Origin: Lachnospiraceae bacterium
GTDB lineage: Bacteria; Bacillota; Clostridia; Lachnospirales; Lachnospiraceae
DNA length: 62,057 nt
Direction: 5' to 3'
Assembly: GCA_900757145.1 (NCBI GenBank)
Contig: CAAEMT010000064.1
Span: 1 to 62,057, forward strand
The position numbers were made by a program, and so were the translations under genes. Of the stretch, positions 49,365 through 56,677 are shown one piece after another (position 1 is the stretch's first letter; each line of letters starts with the position of its first letter). The notes under the pieces are model-generated. The model saw nothing but the letters and a program-made list of their open reading frames with translations. It was not told the origin of the DNA and did no database searches.

Positions 49365-51653
49365 TTATTCCGCCAGATACAGGTTCAGCTTCTGTATAAT
49401 AGAATTTACTGCCTCATCGGCTGTGATCTCTCCGCTCATGCACCGTCTAACCTCAGCGGTTACCGTTTCCCGCTTCACACGCTCTGTATCGGCGCAGGTG
49501 GTCAGAGAGTCAACCATTTTCCGCAGCGCATCCATCTCTTCCTCCGTCGGCCACTCATATACAAGTTCGATCATATCCCCGTCCGTGTTGCTTGACGTTG
49601 CGCCAAAAGCGCCTTCCTCAAACTGTTTTTCCGTCAAGAGTTTCTCAAAAGAAGCGCGGTTCACCGGGAATCCGTATCCCTCTCCATCCTGTGTTTCTCC
49701 TGAAAGCAGATGCGCCACAAACTCTCCGGCACGCTCCTGCTCATCTGAGGTATTCAAAATGCTGAGAACGCCGGACGGATAAAACACATTTTCCTGCTGC
49801 ATAGAGAGCAGTTCTGCCGTTGCCGGACCTTCCTCTGTCTCTACTGACAGAATTCCCGCATAAGAGATAAGACCTCCGAGCGCGCCGATCCTCATCTTCG
49901 ACATTCCGCCCAACAGCTCCATCGTACCGGCAGAAAGTCCGTCAATTTCTGCGTACGCTGCCATATCTTCCCACTGACCGTACTCGCCGTTCTCGTAGGC
50001 TGTCAGCTTCTCCAAATCCTCCGGAGAAGCCTGGGCGCGGTACGCATCGCTGATGCGCTTAATACCGTTTACATATTCCGCCAGTTTTTCCTGATCGATC
50101 GTTTCGTCCTCCTTCACCCAGCTTCCTGCGCAGACCGGATAAAGAAGCTGTGCCATATTTGCAATATCGAACGGATCGAGCACGCCCGGCTGAGCTGCCA
50201 GCGCTTCCAGAGATTCAAATGTACCGTCCAACGGATACTGCTGTGTCAGTCCCGCAGCCATCTCTATACCAAATCGTATCGGAACTGCCACAAGCTGCTC
50301 ATCTTTGCGGTATGTATCTACGATATTTTCTATAAGACCGTCCTTATCCTCAACCTCTTTTACAACCTCTGTCAGATCTGCCAAAAGCCCCTGCAATGCG
50401 TACGTATCCACTGACATCCCGTCAAGCAGAAGTACATCCGGTCCGTTTCCGGCAAGAATATCTGTATTCAGTGTCCGCAGCGCATCGGCAGCCGTCACGC
50501 CGTCCGCACCGCTCATTCCTGTCATATAGTTCACATAAGTATCAGGATATTTTTTCTGGAACGTAACGATCGCCTGACGAACCGATTCATTTTCAGTCAG
50601 CGAATACACTGTAAGCTCCCGCTCCGGCACGCTTGCCATATCAGGATCGTATTCGTACTTCAAAAGCTTTCCTGTCATTCCGTCCTCTGTCATAAGTACA
50701 TAAAATGTCTGCCCGCAGACTGCCATTGCCTGCATAGCCACACTCGGAGAAGACAGGGAAACAAGTGTTCCGTCTACAACCTGCTCCACTACATTTCCAT
50801 CCATCATATGAGAAAAAATGCCGTTGCCCGTGCAGTAATACAGCCTTCCTTCCTCATCCTGCGCAAACAGGATCGGATAACCATACGCAGTAGTCTGCAT
50901 ATAGACTGCTTTGCCCGACTGAGCATCTCCGGCTGCGTACAGCGCATCGTTGAGCGCCTCATCCCTTGTCTTTGGCTCTCCTGTATGGATGTCGTACCTC
51001 TGCACCTCCTCATCCGTCATCAAAAGCGCTTCATCTGCGCAAATACCAAGCATATTTGCCTGTGTTCCCGCAATCTCTGATAACGTCTCCCCCGTTTCCG
51101 GATTAAGCAGCAGCGCCCCGCTGCTGTACGTCAAAGCTGTAAGCTCGCCCTCCTGCGTAAATTCCAGCATACGCAGATCATCCCCTGCAAACTCCGTCTC
51201 CTGCTGACTGCCGGAAGCATCGAACGAAACGAACGTATACTTCATTTCAAACATGCCATCCTCCTGCGCCGCCGATGCCGAGTCGGACTCTTCCATCACA
51301 ATGGCAGCGCCGCCGCCTTTTGGCGAAAGCTTTACATCCGACCAGTATGCCGTCTCATCTCCGTACGCGATCGTATACTGCTCCTTCCACGAAGCTCCAC
51401 CGTCCGTGCTGTTATAAACCACATAATTGCTTGTGCTCTCTCCTGTCATCTGACCGATCAATGACAGGCTTCCGTCCTCCATGCGCTCAATATCTCTTGG
51501 AAAAACCCCTTCCGGAACCGTCGCATCGGATTCCAGATACCGTCCGCGCGCTGCCTCCGTCTCTTCTGCCTGCGCCGGAATCCCGGATACTGCTCCCATA
51601 CATACGACCGCCGCCATCGTACCCGCAAGCCGTCTGCTCCATTTCATCATCAT
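49365..51653 (-). CDS. secreted beta-propeller / solute-binding fusion protein, copy 1
   Basis: A 762-aa paralogue of the next gene and the first of the operon. The signal peptide ends GIPAQAEE with a signal peptidase I site and no lipobox cysteine at the junction, so it should be released or held by another protein. The propeller half has the Asp-box STDGGASW and RLYYCTGNGIFSHMMDGN. The solute-binding half has LTVYSLTENESVRQAIVTFQ and NTDILAGNGPDVLLLDGMSVDTYALQG. The start at 51653 is the first of three ATGs, 8 nt after AGGAGG. Both copies end with ADEAVNSIIQKLNLYL-type sequence. Confidence 0.75.
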   Translation of the reverse strand: MMMKWSRRLAGTMAAVVCMGAVSGIPAQAEETEAARGRYLESDATVPEGVFPRDIERMEDGSLSLIGQMTGESTSNYVVYNSTDGGASWKEQYTIAYGDETAYWSDVKLSPKGGGAAIVMEESDSASAAQEDGMFEMKYTFVSFDASGSQQETEFAGDDLRMLEFTQEGELTALTYSSGALLLNPETGETLSEIAGTQANMLGICADEALLMTDEEVQRYDIHTGEPKTRDEALNDALYAAGDAQSGKAVYMQTTAYGYPILFAQDEEGRLYYCTGNGIFSHMMDGNVVEQVVDGTLVSLSSPSVAMQAMAVCGQTFYVLMTEDGMTGKLLKYEYDPDMASVPERELTVYSLTENESVRQAIVTFQKKYPDTYVNYMTGMSGADGVTAADALRTLNTDILAGNGPDVLLLDGMSVDTYALQGLLADLTEVVKEVEDKDGLIENIVDTYRKDEQLVAVPIRFGIEMAAGLTQQYPLDGTFESLEALAAQPGVLDPFDIANMAQLLYPVCAGSWVKEDETIDQEKLAEYVNGIKRISDAYRAQASPEDLEKLTAYENGEYGQWEDMAAYAEIDGLSAGTMELLGGMSKMRIGALGGLISYAGILSVETEEGPATAELLSMQQENVFYPSGVLSILNTSDEQERAGEFVAHLLSGETQDGEGYGFPVNRASFEKLLTEKQFEEGAFGATSSNTDGDMIELVYEWPTEEEMDALRKMVDSLTTCADTERVKRETVTAEVRRCMSGEITADEAVNSIIQKLNLYLAE

Positions 51654-51813
51654 CTTATTTACCTCCTCTTTGAATAGAAAAGCGCATTTTTGCATGCTTT
51701 TATCTCATTTCCAATCCAGTGTAACATCGCTTTCTCTAAAAAATCTCTAAGATAATGATAGAAAAGACGTAAATCCACCCGAAAAAGTCAGCCAAAAAGC
51801 AGGTCAGGGCTTG

Positions 51814-51842
51814 TTTACTTTCATACCGAAAGCATGTATAAT
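51814..51842 (+). promoter_or_regulatory. promoter of the GNAT gene
   Basis: TTTACT (51814-51819), 17-bp spacer and perfect TATAAT (51837-51842). The rest of the 321-nt gap 51654-51974 is AT-rich. It must hold the minus-strand promoter of the fusion-protein operon, but I could not identify a convincing one. Confidence 0.6.
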
Positions 51843-51974
51843 ACCGACATAAGAGCAAAAAGATAATGAAATATGTGAAAGTTCGAGTATGATTTACATA
51901 TTAAATAATGAAAAGATAAAATAAGCCGTGGATCATCTGGAATAAAGTATCAGACAGGAGAGCAAACAGAACCA

Positions 51975-52505
51975 ATGATAGAATACAGAATCTTACAGGA
52001 ACCAGAAATCGACCGCAGACTTTTTGACGCTTTTATCCGCCGTCAGGTAGTAGATCAGTGTCTGCGCCGTGAAAATGATACATGGGTAGTCCGCTCCGAT
52101 CCTTTTGTTGATGACTGGACAGACGCAGACTACCGTTTTCTTGCAGACTGCCTGCGCAATACCGTCCGAACAGGAGGCTTCGTCTGCGGCGCTTTTTCAG
52201 ACGGAAAGCTAAAAGGGTTCGTATCGGCAGAAAGCGGATTTTTTGGCGGTGAAAACCGCTACTGCGATCTGACCTCGCTTCATGTATCTCAGGATATGCG
52301 CAGAAACGGCATCGGAAAAGCCCTGTTCCTTGCCGCTTCTAAATGGGCAAAAAAACAGGGTGCAAAAAAGCTGTACATCTCCTCCCATTCCGCTGTTGAG
52401 ACGCAGGACTTCTACCGTTCTATGGGGTGCGTGGACGCAGCCGAATATAATCAGAAGCATGTAGAGGCGGAACCGTATGACCGTCAGTTGGAGTATGTTT
52501 TATAG
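51975..52505 (+). CDS. GNAT-family N-acetyltransferase
   Basis: A 176-aa acetyltransferase. The acetyl-CoA-binding motif A reads LTSLHVSQDMRRNGIGKALFLAA (R/Q-x-x-G-x-G/A), followed by AKKQGAKKLYISSHSAVETQDFYRSMGCV, the usual end of the GNAT fold. The substrate is not predictable. It has a leader of about 130 nt behind its promoter and an AGGAG-type ribosome site. It converges with the arsC gene; only 18 nt separate them. Confidence 0.85.
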   Translation: MIEYRILQEPEIDRRLFDAFIRRQVVDQCLRRENDTWVVRSDPFVDDWTDADYRFLADCLRNTVRTGGFVCGAFSDGKLKGFVSAESGFFGGENRYCDLTSLHVSQDMRRNGIGKALFLAASKWAKKQGAKKLYISSHSAVETQDFYRSMGCVDAAEYNQKHVEAEPYDRQLEYVL

Positions 52506-52523
52506 AGCATTACTTTAGGAGCC

Positions 52524-52931
52524 TTACAGGGGTATGTCTTGTATCCTCTGACTTAACTGTGTCATTTTTCTATGGATAGCCTGTATCGTATCCCGAAACA
52601 TCTTATCGTCTTTTCCGGTCGGATCCTCCAAGCCCCAATCCTCTCTGTATTTGCAGGGAAGTATGGGGCAGTTCACATTACACCCCATAGTAATCACAAT
52701 ATCCACCGGCAGTATATCGGATAAAAGCTTCGAGTATTGTGTTTGTTCCATATCAATCTCGTATATTTCCTTCATCAGACGAACGGCATCCTGATTGATC
52801 TGCGGCTTTCTTTCCGTTCCCGCCGAATAACTTTCAAATATATCTGAGCAAAGATGTTTTCCCAATGCCTCCGCAATCTGACTGCGGCAGGAATTGTGTA
52901 CGCATACAAAAGCGACCTTGGGTTTTCTCAT
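52524..52931 (-). CDS. arsC: arsenate reductase / low-molecular-weight phosphatase family
   Basis: A 135-aa thioredoxin-type ArsC-like protein. The P-loop VCVHNSCRSQIAEA holds the first catalytic Cys and Arg. ITMGCNVNCPILPC supplies the further cysteines, and WGLEDPTGKDD holds the general-acid Asp-Pro. This reduces arsenate to arsenite in the family. It is the last gene of an arsenic-type cluster with a thioredoxin-like protein and a broken permease. Without a working exporter, its benefit is unclear. Confidence 0.85.
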   Translation of the reverse strand: MRKPKVAFVCVHNSCRSQIAEALGKHLCSDIFESYSAGTERKPQINQDAVRLMKEIYEIDMEQTQYSKLLSDILPVDIVITMGCNVNCPILPCKYREDWGLEDPTGKDDKMFRDTIQAIHRKMTQLSQRIQDIPL

Positions 52932-52979
52932 ATAAAAGCCTTCCTTTCATCTTTATCGGAGGCGTTCTACAGCGCCTTC

Positions 52980-53354
52980 TTATCTGTTTTTCTCCAATAG
53001 TCTCTTAATTTCTTCTGCTGTCAGCACCTTTCCGCCGGACAACACTTTTTCGTGAAAGACAAGTGCCGGTGTGGACATCACTCCATAGCCTGCTATCTCT
53101 GCAAAATCATTCACATGGTCTATCTCATAATCTACATGCAGCTCGGAAACTGCCTTTCTAGCCGCCTGCTCAAGCTCCTTACATTTTGCGCATCCTGATC
53201 CCAGTATCCTGATTCTGTTGTCCTTTCTGTCCTCCGGTTTGTTCTCTGTCACGTTTTCCGTTCCTTTTCCGACTTCCTCTCGCATAAGTTCCGAAATACT
53301 GCTCTCTGCGCAGCAGCAGGTTTTTGTTTCTTTCTTCTTTTCAAAAAATCTCAT
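52980..53354 (-). CDS. thioredoxin-family redox-active disulfide protein
   Basis: A 124-aa small thioredoxin-fold protein of the 'redox-active disulfide protein 2' type. The active site is LGSGCAKCKELEQAA and the cis-Pro region is GVMSTPALVFHEKVLSGGKVL. It has an extra 45-residue N-terminal extension with a Cys triplet (TCCCAES) that may bind metal. The start at 53354 follows AAGGAGG by 8 nt. Such proteins are normally encoded between the ArsP/UPF0718 permease and arsC, exactly as here. Confidence 0.82.
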   Translation of the reverse strand: MRFFEKKKETKTCCCAESSISELMREEVGKGTENVTENKPEDRKDNRIRILGSGCAKCKELEQAARKAVSELHVDYEIDHVNDFAEIAGYGVMSTPALVFHEKVLSGGKVLTAEEIKRLLEKNR

Positions 53355-53372
53355 TTTTCTTTCCTCCTTCAA

Positions 53373-53907
53373 TCAGATAAGTATCGCACTGAACATATTA
53401 AAAAGATATCCCACTGTGATGATTCCTACTGTACAGACTGCAATAAATAAAACCAGCAGCTTCGATTTCACTGCCTTTTTCAGCATAATCAGAGACGGCA
53501 GGCTTAACGTTGTTACCGCCATCATATGTCCGCACTGACTGCATTCTTCACAAAATCCTCCACATACTTTTCCATATGCAGCTTTTCGATCAAAGTACCT
53601 CCGATAACGGCAATGAGCAGCCCGATCAATACATAAGCAAAAGCAACCGTTGTCCCGAAAACGCTCATCAAAAGGATAAGGCTTCCGAGATCGACCATAG
53701 GCGAAGAAATCAAAAAGGAAAAGGTCACCCCAAGCGGCAGTCCCGCACTTGTAAAGCCTATAAACAAAGGGATCGATGAGCACGAGCAAAAAGGTGTCAC
53801 CGTTCCCAGTAGCGCAGCCGCCATATTTGCTCCTATGCCATGAAAATGTCCCAGTATTTTTTTGCTCCCCTCCGGCGGAAAATAGCTTTGTATATATGAA
53901 TTTCCAT
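53373..53907 (-). pseudogene. UPF0718/ArsP-type permease, broken by two internal deletions
   Basis: Pieces of one permease remain in different frames. The ATG at 53907 with AAGGAG gives only MEIHIYKAIF and then leaves the family frame. The family frame resumes with SYIQSYFPPEGSKKILGHF and TVTPFCSCSSIPLFIGFTSA up to MEKYVEDFVKNAV. A further frame then gives MAVTTLSLPSLIMLKKAVKS and the C-terminus. Compared with the family as I remember it, about 60 residues are missing near the start and about 95 in the middle. The product cannot be a full transporter. Confidence 0.75.
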
Positions 53908-53919
53908 AATCTCCTTTCC

Positions 53920-53987
53920 TATCAATTTTTTTGATCTTTTATCATGACCATTGAACAGACGGATTCCATTTGATAAAATATATCAAA
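53920..53987. promoter_or_regulatory. divergent control region with two ATCAA/TTGAT palindromes
   Basis: ATCAA-TTTTT-TTGAT (53921-53935) lies in front of the permease pseudogene. TTTGATA-AAATA-TATCAAA (53969-53987) overlaps the -10 of a plus promoter (TTGAAC 53951-53956, 17 bp, TAAAAT 53974-53979) for the response regulator gene. The palindromes resemble ArsR-type operators, but no arsR is in the window. Confidence 0.5.
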
Positions 53988-54017
53988 AAATTACTCTGAC
54001 ATAGAGGGAAGATGACC

Positions 54018-54725
54018 ATGAAATCAAACCAAAACGTAATCGGAAATAGAATATTACTTTTAGAAGATGATTTAAGTCTGATCGGCGGTCTTTCTTTTGC
54101 GCTCAAAAAGCAGGGGTTCGCATTGGACATCGCCAGAACACTCAAAGAAGCAAACGACTTGTGGACCGCAGGCATGTACGACCTTCTGATCCTAGATGTG
54201 TCTCTGCCTGACGGCAGCGGCTTTTCATTTTGCGAAAAGATCCGAAAAAGCTCCAGTGTTCCTATCATTTTTCTGACCGCATCGGACGAAGAAGTAAACA
54301 TCATTATGGGGCTTGACATGGGTGCGGACGATTACATCACAAAGCCTTTTAAACTCGGCGTGCTCTCTTCCAGAATCAACGCTCTGCTGCGCAGGGCAAA
54401 TGCATTTCAGGCAGCAGACACGGAGCTTTGTTCAAACGGCATCCGCATAGCGCTGCTGCAGGGACAGGCGTTCAAAAACGGAGAGCTCTTAGACCTGACT
54501 GCCGCAGAATATAAGCTTTTGTGCCTGTTTATGCGAAATCCCAATACTGTCCTTACAAAAGATCAGATTTTGGACAGGCTGTGGGACTGCGATGGAAATT
54601 ATATTGACAGCAGCGCTCTCACCGTATATATACGCCGGCTCCGCATGAAGATCGAGGACAATCCGGGCGATCCGAAGATGCTTCTGACTGTCCGCCGAAT
54701 GGGCTACCGCTGGAATATCATCTGA
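54018..54725 (+). CDS. OmpR-family response regulator
   Basis: A 235-aa two-component regulator. The receiver domain has LLLEDDLSLIGGL, the phosphorylated Asp in DLLILDVSLPDGSGF, IIFLTASDEE and DYITKPFKLGVL. The C-terminal winged helix has LLDLTAAEYKLLCLFMRNPNTVLTKDQIL and SALTVYIRRLRMKIEDNP. The start at 54018 is preferred (AGGGA 8 nt upstream) over an ATG 6 nt earlier. It overlaps the kinase gene by one base. The adjacent ABC transporter is its likely target. Confidence 0.92.
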   Translation: MKSNQNVIGNRILLLEDDLSLIGGLSFALKKQGFALDIARTLKEANDLWTAGMYDLLILDVSLPDGSGFSFCEKIRKSSSVPIIFLTASDEEVNIIMGLDMGADDYITKPFKLGVLSSRINALLRRANAFQAADTELCSNGIRIALLQGQAFKNGELLDLTAAEYKLLCLFMRNPNTVLTKDQILDRLWDCDGNYIDSSALTVYIRRLRMKIEDNPGDPKMLLTVRRMGYRWNII

Positions 54726-55771
54726 TGAGGTGCGATATGAAAATATTTACAAATAAATCAATCAGACACCTGTTTCTCGCACTGTCATGTATCTGTGCCG
54801 GGACGCTTCTGCTCGCAGAAGCTTTTCTGCGGCTGTCATGCGGAAGCTTTTCTTTCCCCCTGCTCTCCCTTTTTCTGGCAGCCGCAGCCGGTATATGGAT
54901 CGTCTGCTTTTTCTATTTCAAAAAACAGAATCGCGTGATGGAACAGGCCGTTTCGCAGATTCAGGCATTTCTTGACGGCGATACGAACGCGCGTATTGCC
55001 TGCGATGAAGAGGGAGAATTGTACCGGCTCTTCCACTGCGTCAATTCTCTGGCAGCCGTTTTAAACGCACATGCAGATAATGAGCTGCGTGAAAAGGAGT
55101 TTTTGAAAAATACGATCTCCGACATTTCACACCAATTGAAAACGCCGCTGGCTGCTCTTAATATTTACAACGGTCTTTTGCAGGAGGATGATCTGGAGCC
55201 ATCTTCGGTAAAGGAATTTGCAGACTTATCCGAGCAGGAGCTCGACCGCATAGAATCTCTGGTCCAAAATCTTCTGAAGATCACAAAGCTGGACGCAGGT
55301 TCAATCGTCATAGAAAAACATATGGAAAATATCGCTGATATGATGCGGGATATTGAGCTGCACTTTGCATACAGAGCCAGACAGGAACAAAAAGAGCTCC
55401 TCCTTACCGGACCGGATTCCATTTCCCTGCTCTGTGACCGGGACTGGCTGACCGAGGCGATCGACAACATCGTCAAAAATGCTCTCGATCACACGGAAAA
55501 AGGCGATGCAATCCGCATTGAATGGAAAAGCTTCTCCTCCGCCGTACAGATCACAGTAAAAGACAATGGATGCGGCATCCACCCGGAGGATCTGCATCAT
55601 ATCTTCAAGCGATTTTACCGCAGCCGTTTTTCAAAGGATACGCAGGGCATCGGTCTTGGGCTCCCGCTTGCGAAGGCTATCATCGAAGCCCATAACGGTG
55701 TGATAGAAGCCGACAGCGAATTAGGGAAAGGCTCCGTTTTTACTATGAATTTTCTTACGTCCGACCTCTGA
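54725..55771 (+). CDS. intramembrane-sensing sensor histidine kinase
   Basis: A 348-aa kinase with two closely spaced membrane segments (about 15-33 and 41-63) and hardly any external loop, the layout of Bce-type kinases that sense through an ABC transporter. It then has a HAMP-like linker, the H-box FLKNTISDISHQLKTPLAALNIY, and ATP-binding N (DNIVKNALDHTEKGD), G1 (VKDNGCGIHPEDL) and G2 (TQGIGLGLPLAKAI) boxes. The ATG at 54725 overlaps the regulator stop; an ATG 12 nt later has GAGGTG upstream and could be the true start. Confidence 0.9.
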   Translation: MRCDMKIFTNKSIRHLFLALSCICAGTLLLAEAFLRLSCGSFSFPLLSLFLAAAAGIWIVCFFYFKKQNRVMEQAVSQIQAFLDGDTNARIACDEEGELYRLFHCVNSLAAVLNAHADNELREKEFLKNTISDISHQLKTPLAALNIYNGLLQEDDLEPSSVKEFADLSEQELDRIESLVQNLLKITKLDAGSIVIEKHMENIADMMRDIELHFAYRARQEQKELLLTGPDSISLLCDRDWLTEAIDNIVKNALDHTEKGDAIRIEWKSFSSAVQITVKDNGCGIHPEDLHHIFKRFYRSRFSKDTQGIGLGLPLAKAIIEAHNGVIEADSELGKGSVFTMNFLTSDL

Positions 55772-55793
55772 CATCTGAGGATGATTTCTCAAT

Positions 55794-55811
55794 TCCTACA
55801 AAATCGTAGGA
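55794..55811 (+). promoter_or_regulatory. inverted repeat upstream of the ABC transporter genes
   Basis: TCCTAC-AAAATC-GTAGGA is a perfect 6-bp inverted repeat just after the kinase gene, about 180 nt before the ABC ATPase gene. It could be the binding site of the response regulator. The rest of the 222-nt gap is AT-rich, with a weak TTGTAT/TATACT promoter-like pair near 55886-55912. Confidence 0.35.
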
Positions 55812-55993
55812 TTCGCGTAGACTGTCAGTAATATTCCGGTGCTATCCTTTCTATTACAGATGAAAGCAATACACAGATGAGCTTTGTATTTTCATACGCA
55901 AGTGTATACTGCCGCACGGCTGTATATACAAAAGCCCTCTGCTGTACATCTAAGTTTTCTGGAAAATAAATTTTAGAAAGAGGTGTTTGTACC

Positions 55994-56677
55994 ATGAATT
56001 TACTGGAAGTCAAAAATATCTGTAAGACTTACGGCAGCGGTGAGACTGCCGTACAGGCGCTCAAAAATGTCAGCTTTTCCGTTCCCAGGGGAGAATACGT
56101 CGCCGTAGTCGGAGAGTCCGGTTCCGGGAAAAGTACGCTGCTTAATATGATCGGGGCGCTGGACACTCCAACGTCAGGGCACGTTATCATTGACGGAAAG
56201 GATATTTTTTCGATGGATGATCGAAAGCTCACCGTGTTCCGCCGCAGAAACATCGGTTTTATCTTCCAATCATTCAATCTTGTCCCTGAGCTTACTGTGG
56301 AACAAAATATTATGTTTCCGATGCTGCTCGATTATCAGAAGCCGGACAAAAAGTATCTGGAGGAACTTCTTACCGTCCTGAATCTGAAAGACCGCCGGAA
56401 TCATCTGCCAAGTCAGCTATCGGGCGGGCAGCAGCAAAGAGCAGCGATCGGGCGCGCGCTTATCACCCGGCCATCCCTGATCCTCGCAGATGAGCCGACC
56501 GGCAATCTCGATACGCAAAACAGTAGCGAAGTCATTACCCTGCTAAAAGAAGCATCAAAAAAATACGAGCAGACTATCATTATGATCACCCACAACCGCG
56601 GCATTGCGCAGACGGCAGACCGTGTATTACAGGTATCAGACGGTGTGCTGACTGATTTTGGGAGGTGCCGTGAATGA
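55994..56677 (+). CDS. ABC transporter ATP-binding protein (MacB/Bce type)
   Basis: A 227-aa ATPase of the LolD/MacB/BceA group. It has Walker A VVGESGSGKSTLLNMIGALD, Q-loop IFQSFNLVPELT, signature QLSGGQQQRAAIGRAL, Walker B LILADEPTGNLD and H-loop IMITHNRG. A strong AAGAGGTG-type site precedes the ATG. It overlaps the permease gene by four bases. With the kinase and regulator it resembles antimicrobial-peptide detoxification modules. Confidence 0.93.
   Translation: MNLLEVKNICKTYGSGETAVQALKNVSFSVPRGEYVAVVGESGSGKSTLLNMIGALDTPTSGHVIIDGKDIFSMDDRKLTVFRRRNIGFIFQSFNLVPELTVEQNIMFPMLLDYQKPDKKYLEELLTVLNLKDRRNHLPSQLSGGQQQRAAIGRALITRPSLILADEPTGNLDTQNSSEVITLLKEASKKYEQTIIMITHNRGIAQTADRVLQVSDGVLTDFGRCRE

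Noticed and set aside
55825..56013. 62-codon minus-strand frame before the ABC ATPase gene
   Set aside because: It overlaps the start of the ATPase gene and lacks a ribosome site.
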